From Chitinophaga sp. S165 (GTDB taxonomy: Bacteria; Bacteroidota; Bacteroidia; Chitinophagales; Chitinophagaceae): a stretch of 64,000 nt of DNA. The position numbers and the translations under genes are program-made. How positions within the stretch are numbered: position 1 is the stretch's first letter; every line of letters begins with the position of its first letter. Of the stretch, positions 50,315 to 58,586 are shown in pieces. The stretch spans positions 248,001 to 312,000 of the forward strand of contig NZ_QGTG01000002.1 of the NCBI RefSeq assembly GCF_003182155.1. Reading direction: 5' to 3'. The notes under the pieces were generated by a model. That model was not told the origin of the DNA. It saw only the letters and a list, made by a program, of their open reading frames with translations, and ran no database searches.

Positions 50315-51109
50315 TTACTTCCTTCCTACCATTGCACACTTCTCCTTCACCCCCTCCGCATACATGTCCGGCACATATTTATAAGCCTTCTGAGCAGGAA
50401 CCATAAACGGTTCCTGGCCATATACCTTTATCTTACAACTATCACCTGATTCACTACAACAATCACAGCTCATCTCCTTTACCGTCTGTACCGTATCTCC
50501 AACAACCTTGAACACACCAAAATACATAGCCATATCTGCGCATCCCATACTTTGATAGGCATAGATCAGGTCTGTGGGCTTATCATAGGTAGCACTTACA
50601 ATCTGATCAAAGCCTTTTACTTTAGTAAAGTGCCCATTGCTGTATAACCATAGATCAGCATTCTCACCCGTATGAAAATCCCAATGCTCTTTTACGACCT
50701 TCAGATCAGGAATATTGTCTCCATTGAAATCACTCACTTCTATGAGATCACTCCAATCACCAGTCGACGCAGGGTAAAGCCTTTCAGAAATAATAGTATC
50801 CCAGTTCTTCCCTTTCTCTCTGAGAACGACTAACCTTGCAACACTGTCATTTTCACTGTACCTGAGAACCGCATCTTTGGTCTCTCTTTCGAATAGATGC
50901 CCTATAACTATTGCTGTCTGTAAATCCTGCGAACTGTATTCTGCAGAATCTTTGTTCAGTAAAAAGTCGTTCTCTAAAGAAGCCTTTGCTGCTGTAAAAT
51001 CATCAACTGTAGTACCAACCGGGATCGTGTCTTTAGCCTGTTTATCTATTGAGGATGGTTGTCGGCAGGAAAGTAAACAAACTGCCAGGAAAAGGATTGC
51101 TGATCTCAT
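50315..51109 (-). CDS. Lipoprotein of unknown function
   Basis: A 264-residue lipoprotein from the ATG complementary to 51107-51109. A short signal peptide ends in the lipobox LLSC (Cys15). The frame extends upstream to 51205, but a -7 box at 51158-51165 and the lipobox favour the inner start. The body includes VSDFNGDNIPDLKVV, an Asp-rich FG-GAP/calcium-binding-like loop. Near the C-terminus there is a Cys cluster, MSCDCCSESGDSC. I do not recognise the family beyond that. It is probably anchored in the envelope. Confidence 0.65.
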   Translation of the reverse strand: MRSAILFLAVCLLSCRQPSSIDKQAKDTIPVGTTVDDFTAAKASLENDFLLNKDSAEYSSQDLQTAIVIGHLFERETKDAVLRYSENDSVARLVVLREKGKNWDTIISERLYPASTGDWSDLIEVSDFNGDNIPDLKVVKEHWDFHTGENADLWLYSNGHFTKVKGFDQIVSATYDKPTDLIYAYQSMGCADMAMYFGVFKVVGDTVQTVKEMSCDCCSESGDSCKIKVYGQEPFMVPAQKAYKYVPDMYAEGVKEKCAMVGRK

Positions 51110-51157
51110 TATTATAGGTATTCGCGAGGCTTTAGTAGTATATGCCCTCCGCTTGTC

Positions 51158-51165
51158 CAAATATA
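51158..51165 (-). promoter_or_regulatory. -7 box upstream of the Cys-cluster lipoprotein gene
   Basis: The minus strand reads TATATTTG, an exact TAnnTTTG match, 48 bp before the preferred start. It supports the shorter gene model. Confidence 0.5.
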
Positions 51166-51302
51166 GAATTTCAGTCCCATACATTCTTCCAAAACCATTT
51201 CGCATTTGAGCTTTTTACCCATATTAATTGAACTTTATAACCATCTCTCCCAGTTGAATCCTGCCGTTCTTTGTATCACAAATTCAAACAAACGTAAACA
51301 AC

Positions 51303-52112
51303 ATGAAAACAATATTCATTACAGGAACTTCAAGTGGTCTCGGACAAGCGGCAGTCCGTTTATTTCATAACCACGGATGGAAGGTTATCGCAACGATGCG
51401 TAATATTGAAAAGGGCAGGGAATTCAGCGACCTGGAAAGAGTGACTGTTTTACCACTTGATATTACCGATCCCGCACAGATCAATAGCATCGTTTCCCAA
51501 GCCATTGCACTGGGCGAAGTAGATGTGGTACTGAATAATGCTGCCTATGGCATAATAGCTCCGCTGGAAAGCGTAAGTGACGAGGAATTACAAAAACAGG
51601 TCGACACAAATTTACTCGGCGCGATCAGGATCACTCAGGCCTTTATCCCTCATTTCAGAAACAAGAAAAGCGGCATGTTCCTCAATATAACTTCCATCGC
51701 CGGACTAGTCACTTTTCCCTTTGACAGTATCTACCATACCGTAAAATGGGGTTTAGAAGCATTTAGCGAGGGATTAAGCTATGAACTCGCGCCCTGGGGC
51801 ATAAGTATCAAGACAGTTGCTCCAGGCTTTATACGGAGCTCATTTGCCACTAATATGGTGGTATCATCCACCCCGCCGTATCAGGAACTCCTGGACAAGT
51901 ATCTGGGAGTGGTATCAGGCATGATGGACCCTAATACGAGTGGATTAACTCCCGAAGAAGTAGCCGCAGTAGTATATGATGCCGTAACAGACGGAAAAAA
52001 TCAGGTACACTATACAGCAGGCAGTGATTCTAAAAGCATGTACGAAAGGCGCCTGGAAGTCGGCCCCGAAGCCTCCCGCCGGGAAATGGCCGCGCTGTTC
52101 TTAGGACAATAA
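51303..52112 (+). CDS. Short-chain dehydrogenase/reductase
   Basis: A 269-residue classical SDR. The cofactor motif TGTSSGLG is at about 7-14, NNAAYG at about 79-84, the catalytic Ser lies in LNITSIAGL, and YHTVK provides Tyr and Lys of the YxxxK motif. The N-terminal residues (ATMRN after the second strand) suggest NADP(H) preference. The substrate is unknown. An AraC-type regulator follows 70 bp later on the same strand and may control it. Confidence 0.92.
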   Translation: MKTIFITGTSSGLGQAAVRLFHNHGWKVIATMRNIEKGREFSDLERVTVLPLDITDPAQINSIVSQAIALGEVDVVLNNAAYGIIAPLESVSDEELQKQVDTNLLGAIRITQAFIPHFRNKKSGMFLNITSIAGLVTFPFDSIYHTVKWGLEAFSEGLSYELAPWGISIKTVAPGFIRSSFATNMVVSSTPPYQELLDKYLGVVSGMMDPNTSGLTPEEVAAVVYDAVTDGKNQVHYTAGSDSKSMYERRLEVGPEASRREMAALFLGQ

Positions 52113-52183
52113 GCAATTATTTAACTTCTTGAACAAGGCTATGCCTGTATGGTAATAGCCTTGTTTTGAGTATATTCGATATC

Positions 52184-52987
52184 ATGGCAAATACAACAGA
52201 TCCAAATCTTCCTCAGATCGTTTACTCCTGCGTTTCGAAAAGAGCAGTAGACGGCGAATTGTTTATTCGCCAGCATGTGATAGATTATATTATCTCCGGC
52301 AGGTCGGAAGTATATTTTGGTGGAAAGTCTCAAGTCTATATGACCGGCGACTTCCGGTTTGCGGTAAAAAACAGGTTAAGCAAATTTGTAAAACAACCTG
52401 TTGAAAGCGGCGAATACCGTTCCATTTCCATTTGTATTGACCAGGATACTTTGCTGGAACTATCAGCGCCATACCAGCGGAGTACCGCAGCCACCCATCA
52501 TTACGACAATGTATTCCTGTTACAGCCCAACAGGCTTTTTAAGAATTATATGGATTCACTGTTACCCTATCTCGAACACAGTAATCAGATCACAGGAGAA
52601 CTATTGAAGACAAAGATCAAAGAAGCTGTGCTCATTTTTCTGGATGCCAATCCTGGTCTAAAAAACCTCCTGTTTGATTTCAGTGAGCCAGGGAAGATAG
52701 ATCTGCAGGCGTTCATGGAAGAACACTACCAGTATGATGGCGACCTTCAGCACTTTGCGTACCTCACCGGCCGCAGTATTTCTACGTTCAAAAGAGACTT
52801 CGAGAAGATATACCATACTACTCCTGGTAAATGGCTGGTACAGAAAAAACTGGAAGTAGCCCACCTGCTTTTAAAAGAGAAAAAGATGAAGCCGACGGAA
52901 GTGTATATTGAAGTCGGGTTTAATGATTACTCACACTTCTTCGCATCTTTTAAAAAACTGTTTGGAATGGCGCCTTCAATGGTATAA
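52184..52987 (+). CDS. AraC-family transcription regulator
   Basis: A 267-residue regulator from the ATG at 52184; an earlier in-frame ATG at 52166 is possible. The N-terminal 150 residues form a cupin-like sensor (HVIDYIISGRSEVYFGGKS). The C-terminal domain has two HTH units: LQHFAYLTGRSISTFKRDFE, then the second HTH in KPTEVYIEVGFNDYSHFFAS followed by FKKLFGMAPS. It follows the SDR gene, suggesting that the two act together. The ligand is unknown. Confidence 0.92.
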   Translation: MANTTDPNLPQIVYSCVSKRAVDGELFIRQHVIDYIISGRSEVYFGGKSQVYMTGDFRFAVKNRLSKFVKQPVESGEYRSISICIDQDTLLELSAPYQRSTAATHHYDNVFLLQPNRLFKNYMDSLLPYLEHSNQITGELLKTKIKEAVLIFLDANPGLKNLLFDFSEPGKIDLQAFMEEHYQYDGDLQHFAYLTGRSISTFKRDFEKIYHTTPGKWLVQKKLEVAHLLLKEKKMKPTEVYIEVGFNDYSHFFASFKKLFGMAPSMV

Positions 52988-53014
52988 AATCAAACTCTTT
53001 CCTTCGATAACTTG

Positions 53015-53806
53015 CTATTTATAATAAAGCGCGTTTTTAAACCGTTTCGCCAGTAATCCTGTTGCCTGTGTGGGATCTATGTCCGTCACGATCACACCTA
53101 CCCTTCCATAAACTTCGTGTTTTATGCAGGTTCCATCCGGCGCTATCACAGAAGATGCCGCATGGGAATAACGGGAAGCATAATTAGAGCTTGCCACATA
53201 GATCGTATTTTCCATCGCTCTCAACATGATCGCTTTTTCATAATAGGGATTCTCTTTTGCGCCCCATTCTTTCAGCTCCACTCCTTCCGTATCACTACCA
53301 CCGAAGTGAGGGAAAAATACAATTTTAGCATCCTGTTGAGCAGCCCATCTGACAGATTCAGGATAGCGAAACCCTTCATGACAAATAGTGATGCCGAATT
53401 TAACACCGTTGACCTCAAAGATCCGGCGTTCGGTGCCTGGTATCCAAAGATTATCTTCCGTAGGATCTAATTGGTTTTTCGACTGATATCCCAATACTTC
53501 TCCAGCTGATGAAACTACAAAAGCCACATTCAATAATTCACCGCCATGGTCCCAGTCCATCGGAACAATAATAGCAATTGAATGCGCCGCAGCTATTGAG
53601 CAGACTTTATCCAATGCGGCCTGCAATCTTTCCGGAGAACGGTCATCCGCTTCATATCCCATGCCCGGATAACCAGGAAGATACGACTCTGGAAAACAAA
53701 CTATTTCTGCTTGCTGATCAGCTGCTTCTTTGACCAATTTTTCAAGCCAGGATAAGCCGTCATTCAAAGATGTTGGAAATGGTGGAGAAGCTAATGCTAT
53801 TTTCAT
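53015..53806 (-). CDS. Carbon-nitrogen hydrolase (nitrilase superfamily)
   Basis: A 263-residue nitrilase-fold amidohydrolase from the ATG complementary to 53804-53806, where the family-like MKIALASPP begins; the frame continues 13 codons upstream. The Glu-Lys-Cys triad is visible: E40 in VCFPESYLPGYPGM, K110 in YQSKNQLDPTEDN and C142 in GITICHEGFRYPE. It hydrolyses a nitrile or amide; the substrate is unknown. It is convergent with the AraC gene and divergent from a DinB-like gene. Confidence 0.92.
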   Translation of the reverse strand: MKIALASPPFPTSLNDGLSWLEKLVKEAADQQAEIVCFPESYLPGYPGMGYEADDRSPERLQAALDKVCSIAAAHSIAIIVPMDWDHGGELLNVAFVVSSAGEVLGYQSKNQLDPTEDNLWIPGTERRIFEVNGVKFGITICHEGFRYPESVRWAAQQDAKIVFFPHFGGSDTEGVELKEWGAKENPYYEKAIMLRAMENTIYVASSNYASRYSHAASSVIAPDGTCIKHEVYGRVGVIVTDIDPTQATGLLAKRFKNALYYK

Positions 53807-53924
53807 ATGCGGGCAGTTATAAACTGTAAAGTTAAAAAATATCATAGCTTCTTAAAACCTGAAGAGAGCTGAACCATGGCCTTACTGTCCCGCTTTTGTA
53901 TGTTTATCTGACAATACATCTGTT

Positions 53925-54428
53925 ATGGAAACCATGATATTACCTCTGCTCGATATTCTGAACGAGCTTTATATCGGAACAGAAAACGATGAATCCTGGG
54001 TAATTGATGCAAAACCAGGACATGGGTTTACACGAGCCATAAAAACAATGTCAGCGAAAGATGCATCCACTCCAATCGTAGATGGCGGGTCCACCATAGC
54101 GGCACATACATATCACCTGAAATGGAGCCTGGACTTTGCAATGGAGTTCTACAAAGGGAACCAGCCCACCGGCAACTGGCCGGAGAGCTGGCGTATAAAA
54201 GAGGTCAATGAGGCCGAATGGGCCGACTTACAGCAGGAATTACTGAATAGCTATCATAACATCAGAGATGCAGTAACGGCCGTAAAAGACTGGTCCAACC
54301 CTTATCTTCTTAAAGGAACAATTTCCTTATTACCACATGCGGCGTATCATCTTGGTGCTGTCAAGCAATTGATGTTAGCTGTCAATAAAGGCAGTCAACA
54401 ACCCGATGTCATTGATATATTTGCTTAA
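53925..54428 (+). CDS. DinB-like four-helix protein
   Basis: A 167-residue helical protein of the DinB/YfiT superfamily, recognised by paired His positions: AAHTYHLKWSLDFAM (about 60-74) and LPHAAYHLGAVKQLML (about 137-152), which place a divalent metal in the four-helix bundle. Relatives include thiol-dependent transferases, but many have unknown activity. The gene is convergent with the ester cyclase-like gene, with 13 bp between the stops. Confidence 0.8.
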   Translation: METMILPLLDILNELYIGTENDESWVIDAKPGHGFTRAIKTMSAKDASTPIVDGGSTIAAHTYHLKWSLDFAMEFYKGNQPTGNWPESWRIKEVNEAEWADLQQELLNSYHNIRDAVTAVKDWSNPYLLKGTISLLPHAAYHLGAVKQLMLAVNKGSQQPDVIDIFA

Positions 54429-54441
54429 CCAATGCCTGCTG

Positions 54442-55230
54442 TTACGGCAATATCTCTTTATACACTCCCCTGTCAATAGTAATATTCAGTCTTTTCAACA
54501 TCCCCGGCATATCAAACCCTTCCTTCTTATACGACGCCTGCACGACTTCCTTTGCCTGCCTGAATGCTATTTCATCAGCCCACACAGCTACCGTTACGCA
54601 AACGAGTTTGCCATTATCGTCAGTATGCGAATAAGCTGCATCCCGGATGAATCCAGGCAGCGTTTTAATAAGATCGCGGTTAATTTTCACTCTGTCAAAG
54701 AACTCTTTTGCCCCAGCAGGAGGTACAATGAATTTGTCAATAAAGACCACATTGTCCGGACTGCCATTGACGTTTTGGGGCAGGACGCCAAGATCCTGTA
54801 AGAACCCCAGCCGATTGGTAAGTGTTTCACTGTGAATGATCTTTCCATCCTTCAATTCATACGACACTACGCCATCGGTTGCTACGCTTCTTCCGGTAGC
54901 CGGGATATGTTGAAAGGTACCACGGTGCGTACCCTGAAATTGCTGGAATACCACTACTTTATTGCCTTCAGATATTATGTCTTTCACTTGCCAGTATGCA
55001 TCCGGGAAAGCGTTTGTCAGGCCAGCGACCACCTCCTTAAAATCAGGTCCGTCATAAGCCTCCGATATCAGTTCAGGCAATAAGGCCGTATTCCTCTTGT
55101 TCAATGCCTCGTCATAAAGCTTTCTTAGTACTTCTTTGTTTTCCATTTTATGCTCCTTTTTGTTAGAAACCTGGGCAGTGGTCAGCTGACATAACAGCAT
55201 TACCGGCGCCAGGTATAGTAAACATTTCAT
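54442..55230 (-). CDS. Exported SnoaL-like/ABM two-domain protein
   Basis: A 262-residue protein from the ATG complementary to 55228-55230, with a signal peptide ending TTAQ. The first domain (about 35-150) is a SnoaL/ester-cyclase-like NTF2 fold: EVLRKLYDEALNKRNT and FPDAYWQVKDIISEGNKVVV. The second (about 165-262) looks like an antibiotic-biosynthesis-monooxygenase (ABM) dimeric alpha-beta barrel: VFIDKFIVPPAGAKEFFDRV and LVCVTVAVWADEIAFRQAKE. Both occur singly elsewhere; the fusion with export is unusual. A -7 box 15 bp upstream supports this start. The longer open frame (to 55512) is a by-product of 21-bp repeats. Confidence 0.75.
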   Translation of the reverse strand: MKCLLYLAPVMLLCQLTTAQVSNKKEHKMENKEVLRKLYDEALNKRNTALLPELISEAYDGPDFKEVVAGLTNAFPDAYWQVKDIISEGNKVVVFQQFQGTHRGTFQHIPATGRSVATDGVVSYELKDGKIIHSETLTNRLGFLQDLGVLPQNVNGSPDNVVFIDKFIVPPAGAKEFFDRVKINRDLIKTLPGFIRDAAYSHTDDNGKLVCVTVAVWADEIAFRQAKEVVQASYKKEGFDMPGMLKRLNITIDRGVYKEILP

Positions 55231-55244
55231 TGATTTTGTTTTTA

Positions 55245-55252
55245 CAAAAGTA
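55245..55252 (-). promoter_or_regulatory. -7 box of the SnoaL-ABM gene
   Basis: The minus strand reads TACTTTTG, an exact TAnnTTTG match, 15 bp before the chosen start codon. Confidence 0.55.
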
Positions 55253-55399
55253 CCGGCAGCAAAGCCCCGGGAATTGTAAAAAATCATTGAATTCTGCTTA
55301 CTCTCATAACGTTGGAGTATAGTCCTAAATCCATATTCATCAGGGTACTTAGCCCTTTCAAACAGCAATTTAGGACAGATTATAAAGCAGTTTTGGACA

Positions 55400-55462
55400 A
55401 TGTATACAAGACGCAAAATCATGTATACAAAATGCATAATCGTGTATACGAAATGCAAAATC
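55400..55462. repeat. Three 21-bp tandem repeats with GTATAC cores
   Basis: Units at 55400-55420, 55421-55441 and 55442-55462 share the pattern RTGTATACRARAYGCAWAATC. Each contains the palindrome GTATAC at the same position, so the cores are spaced by two helical turns. They lie about 170-230 bp upstream of the SnoaL-ABM start codon, beyond its -7 box. No spacers separate them, so this is not a CRISPR array. Confidence 0.85.
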
Positions 55463-55561
55463 GTGGGGAGCGAAATGTATTTATCACTGCCGGAATCAGG
55501 TGTTACCCCCATTAGGACTAAGAAGCAGGCTTGTTAACCGGAAACAGGACTAATGTAAGTT

Positions 55562-55661
55562 CGCTTAGATACCGCTTAGATATCGCTCATCCTACGTTCA
55601 TCTTACGTTCATGAACGTAGGATGAACGTAAGATGAGCGATATCTAAGCGGTATTTAAGCG
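55562..55661. repeat. 100-bp inverted repeat with 11-bp internal periodicity
   Basis: Arms of 50 bp meet at CGTTCATGAACG (55606-55617) and match at 47 of 50 positions. Two of the three differences are 11 bp apart. Each arm reads as a series of related 11-mers: CGCTTAGATAC, CGCTTAGATAT, CGCTCATCCTA, CGTTCATCTTA. It lies between the SnoaL-ABM gene and the PhzF gene, both on the minus strand, with no T tract. No transposase or target duplication is seen. Confidence 0.9.
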
Positions 55662-55712
55662 GTATTTGAATGATCTAAATGGCGCAATCTCTTAAACCAG
55701 TAGAAGGGCAAT

Positions 55713-55740
55713 AAAAAAGGCGCCCATTCCGGGGCGCCTT
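55713..55740 (-). terminator. Terminator of the PhzF-family gene
   Basis: On the minus strand an 8-bp stem AAGGCGCC/GGCGCCTT is followed by T residues (complement of 55713-55718). It lies 23 bp after the stop codon. Confidence 0.85.
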
Positions 55741-55763
55741 ATGGAATACTTATAAAAAAACTA

Positions 55764-56552
55764 TTATATCCAGCATTTCCCTGCTGAATACGTACGTGCA
55801 TTTCCCGCTATCAGCACACGCTCACCGTTATCTGTACAGTAAAGCGTCCCTATACGTTCAGACAACTGTCTGGCATTTAACTCTTTTTTCTGCAGGCGTT
55901 CGCTCCAGTAAGGGATCAAAGAACAGTGAGCCGATCCGGTAACAGGGTCTTCCAAGATGGACGCCTGGGGGGTAAAAAAACGGGATACGAAGTCACTGGT
56001 CTTACCTGGCGCCGTGACAATGACACCGCCAGGGTCGAGATTGATCTGGTCCAGGACCTGCCTGTTAACCCCTATATTCAGGATATCCTCCTCGCTGCCA
56101 TACACCAGCACGTAATCCCGGGCCTTTAATACGGCCAACGGCTGCCTGTCAAGGGCCTGGCTGATAATGTCGGGTAAGGCCGTTTCTACGGGTTTCCTGG
56201 AGGGAAAATCGAGCACATACAGCTCATCCTTAAAGCGGACCTCCAAAGGGCCGCTGGCGGAGTCAAAAAGGATCCGATCCTGTTTATAGCCCAGGAAGGT
56301 TTTGATTACATGGGCCGATGCCAGTGTAGCATGTCCGCAAAGGTCCATTTCGATATCCGGAGTGAACCACCGCAATGAAAAACGGTCTCCCTGGTTAATG
56401 AAAAATGCGGTTTCCGCCACAGCATTTTCCCGGGCTAACAGCAATAACTGCTCATCAGGCAACCATTTTTCCAGGGGCATCACACAAGCAGGGTTGCCAC
56501 CAAAAACATGGTCGGTAAAGGCATCTACCTGGTATAAATTAAGTTCGGTCAT
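55764..56552 (-). CDS. PhzF-family isomerase
   Basis: A 262-residue protein of the PhzF/DapF-like fold. It opens with QVDAFTDHVFGGNPACVMPL; the catalytic Glu is probably E47 in RENAVAETAFF. The family motif DLCGHATLASAHV follows, and the second half contains DPVTGSAHCSLIPYWS. Only PhzF of phenazine producers has an assigned role (isomerisation of a chorismate-derived intermediate). No phenazine genes are nearby, so the reaction is unknown. Confidence 0.9.
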   Translation of the reverse strand: MTELNLYQVDAFTDHVFGGNPACVMPLEKWLPDEQLLLLARENAVAETAFFINQGDRFSLRWFTPDIEMDLCGHATLASAHVIKTFLGYKQDRILFDSASGPLEVRFKDELYVLDFPSRKPVETALPDIISQALDRQPLAVLKARDYVLVYGSEEDILNIGVNRQVLDQINLDPGGVIVTAPGKTSDFVSRFFTPQASILEDPVTGSAHCSLIPYWSERLQKKELNARQLSERIGTLYCTDNGERVLIAGNARTYSAGKCWI

Positions 56553-56574
56553 GTCAGGGCATTGTATTTAAACA

Positions 56575-56603
56575 GAGAAAGCCAGCAACATGCTGACTTT
56601 CCC
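56575..56603 (-). terminator. Probable terminator of the acidic protein gene
   Basis: On the minus strand GAAAGTCAGCA pairs with TGCTGGCTTTC (one G-U pair) around a 3-base loop, about 20 bp after the stop codon. The following T tract is short. Confidence 0.6.
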
Positions 56604-56623
56604 AATTATTTATAACTGATCAG

Positions 56624-56905
56624 TTAATCTTCATCTTCTTCATCATACTCGTCTTCTTCCAGCCATTCCAGGTAAGAATAGTACCATTCTTCCAGCTGGT
56701 CGAGCAGTTCTTCTTTCTTACCAGGCGCATTTTTGTAGAACTCATCTACATTATCAATTTCTGCTACAATATCAATATAAGCCTTCTCCTCGTCTTCCTC
56801 TACACGCTTTGCGAAGAAACGCGGCTGCTCGGTATGAAAGATATATTCATTGTCAGGATCCGTAACGGGATCATCCGCAATCATAAACTTGGGTAACTTT
56901 GCCAT
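56624..56905 (-). CDS. Small acidic protein of unknown function
   Basis: A 93-residue soluble, strongly acidic protein (C-terminal run of Glu and Asp: LEEDEYDEEDED). It begins KLPKFMIADDPVTDPDNEY and has a central IDIVAEIDNVDEFY. I do not recognise the family name, though small acidic proteins with this opening seem common in Bacteroidota. Its own -7 box and terminator show that it is a real single gene. Function unknown. Confidence 0.75.
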   Translation of the reverse strand: MAKLPKFMIADDPVTDPDNEYIFHTEQPRFFAKRVEEDEEKAYIDIVAEIDNVDEFYKNAPGKKEELLDQLEEWYYSYLEWLEEDEYDEEDED

Positions 56906-56949
56906 ATTAATATATTTTATTTGATAATAACCGCCATTTAAAGACCAGA

Positions 56950-56957
56950 CAAAAGTA
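56950..56957 (-). promoter_or_regulatory. -7 box upstream of the acidic protein gene
   Basis: The minus strand reads TACTTTTG, an exact TAnnTTTG match, 44 bp before the start codon at 56905. Confidence 0.55.
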
Positions 56958-57038
56958 TTGATAAATCATTTACACCGCAAAAAACAGTTTACCCCTGATA
57001 TACCGTTCCTCACTGACTGTACACCACTGCAACCGCAG

Positions 57039-57464
57039 TTACATCGAAGCCTGTTGCTGCGTAATATTTTCTATGATCCGGTTCAGTACACTAAGTGTCA
57101 GCTTATATTCCTCATCGCTCACACCGCGCATCATTAACGCAGCCCTTTCTTTTTGCAGATCAGAGAGCTGCCTGAACGCCTCATCTCCTGCCGCTGTAAA
57201 GGAACACTTATCTTCCGAATTGATGACCAGCCAGCCACGGTCTACCATTGACTGTATGATCTCCCCAAATTCCTGTACGGTTACGAAATTCTTTACCTCC
57301 TGGAAAAACTCCCAGGTATTGATATGTCCCCGTTCTGAAATATTTCTTAATATCATCCAGTGAAAACGGGTGATCGAGAGATCTTTAAAGGCATCATTCA
57401 TAAATGCTGTGATCTGCTGATCAGCCTCTTTGAGGTACCAGCCTATTGGCTTATTAGCTTCCAT
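57039..57464 (-). CDS. MarR-like winged-helix protein
   Basis: A 141-residue protein from the ATG complementary to 57462-57464; the frame is open upstream to 57551 but overlaps the end of the AraC gene there. DLSITRFHWMILRNISERGH and MVDRGWLVINSEDKCSFTAA resemble the recognition helix region and wing of MarR regulators. The ends are helical, as in MarR dimerisation domains. It starts 22 bp after the AraC gene's stop, so the two are probably cotranscribed. Confidence 0.7.
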   Translation of the reverse strand: MEANKPIGWYLKEADQQITAFMNDAFKDLSITRFHWMILRNISERGHINTWEFFQEVKNFVTVQEFGEIIQSMVDRGWLVINSEDKCSFTAAGDEAFRQLSDLQKERAALMMRGVSDEEYKLTLSVLNRIIENITQQQASM

Positions 57465-57486
57465 AGTTATAGCGTTGTAAACATTG

Positions 57487-58482
57487 TTATTCTTTCTGAA
57501 AACTGACCGGCGTCTTGCCCGTCCAGCGTTTAAATGCCCTGGTGAAAGCACTCAGCTCGTTATACCCCAGCATGTAAGATATCTCCTTGACAGGATAACC
57601 TCCTTCTTCGAGATAGTGAATAGCGAGCGATTTTCTGACTTCATCCGCCACATCCTGGTAGCTGACGCCTTCCTCTTTCAATTTACGCTGTAATGTGCGC
57701 GGACTGACACTAAAATTCGCAGCAATCTCACTCAATGAGGGTATTCCCAGGTAGGCGTTCGTAAGCAGGAAATAACGGATCTTTTCTACCAATCCATCCC
57801 CCGCTACCGTTATTGTTTTATTCACCTTTTGCAACAACGCCTGCTGCATGTCAAAATTTGCAGTAAGTAAGGGTTCCTGCTGATACGCCCTGTCAAATAC
57901 AAGTTCATACTCACTTGCACTCTTTTCAACATCACAACGGAACACCCTTGCATATTCCGCTGCATTTGCCAGACAGTAAGGCAACCTTACCGAAACAGGC
58001 TTTATTTTCCGTAGTAACAAACCATCCAGTTCATGTACAACAAAGACCATGAATAACTCCAGTGTTTGACGGAACGAAAAGCTATAAGTCCGTTCTGTTT
58101 GTGGTAGAAAACCAACTGTAAAGGTCGTCCCTGACGATGTAACCGCCACCTTGAAAAGATCCGTCAGCAGGTGTGATAATGCGGCCGCTTTCTCTACCGC
58201 TATCCCCACAGTATCGCTTGTTTTAATAATCTCCCCGACAATGCCAAGCGCTGACAACTGAAGTGATTCGCCGAAATGTAATCCGAATAAAGGATCATCC
58301 GCCAGCTGACTTGCCTCCCGCCACAATGCATCCAGCTGACTGTTACTGATAGCATAACTATCATCGGCCTTTAGTGCTGCGAGATCAATGTCCGACAGAC
58401 GACAAAGCTGTATGACAGGGATGTCACGCAACGCCGCATAAGCGATCAGGTTCAACACAAAACGTCTCCGGCTATTTTCCAT
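57487..58482 (-). CDS. AraC-family regulator with arabinose-binding-like (OruR-type) domain
   Basis: A 331-residue regulator. The N-terminal half (about 10-200) resembles the Arabinose_bd domain found in OruR/ArgR-like AraC proteins (YAISNSQLDALWREASQLAD, then FGLHFGESLQLSALGIVGEI). The C-terminal HTH pair is IPSLSEIAANFSVSPRTLQR and VKEISYMLGYNELSAFTRAF. It is divergent from a SnoaL-like gene that carries its own -7 box and is its most likely target. A MarR-like gene follows in the same operon. Confidence 0.92.
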   Translation of the reverse strand: MENSRRRFVLNLIAYAALRDIPVIQLCRLSDIDLAALKADDSYAISNSQLDALWREASQLADDPLFGLHFGESLQLSALGIVGEIIKTSDTVGIAVEKAAALSHLLTDLFKVAVTSSGTTFTVGFLPQTERTYSFSFRQTLELFMVFVVHELDGLLLRKIKPVSVRLPYCLANAAEYARVFRCDVEKSASEYELVFDRAYQQEPLLTANFDMQQALLQKVNKTITVAGDGLVEKIRYFLLTNAYLGIPSLSEIAANFSVSPRTLQRKLKEEGVSYQDVADEVRKSLAIHYLEEGGYPVKEISYMLGYNELSAFTRAFKRWTGKTPVSFQKE

Positions 58483-58545
58483 AAGCTGTCGTCAAATGGT
58501 AATTATTTGTCGTATAAAGATAACAATGCCCGGCCGTACACGAAA

Positions 58546-58553
58546 TAGTTTTG
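58546..58553 (+). promoter_or_regulatory. -7 box upstream of the SnoaL-like gene
   Basis: TAGTTTTG matches TAnnTTTG exactly, 33 bp before the start codon at 58587. Confidence 0.55.
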
Positions 58554-58586
58554 CAATAACAAATCACCCAACTAAAAACAAACAAT

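Noticed and set aside
55400..55462. Possible CRISPR array
   Set aside because: The units are directly adjacent with no spacers, and no cas genes are present.
55231..55512. N-terminal extension of the SnoaL-ABM gene
   Set aside because: The extra 94 residues include a repeated HFVY pattern that simply translates the 21-bp repeats, and a -7 box lies just before the inner signal-peptide start.
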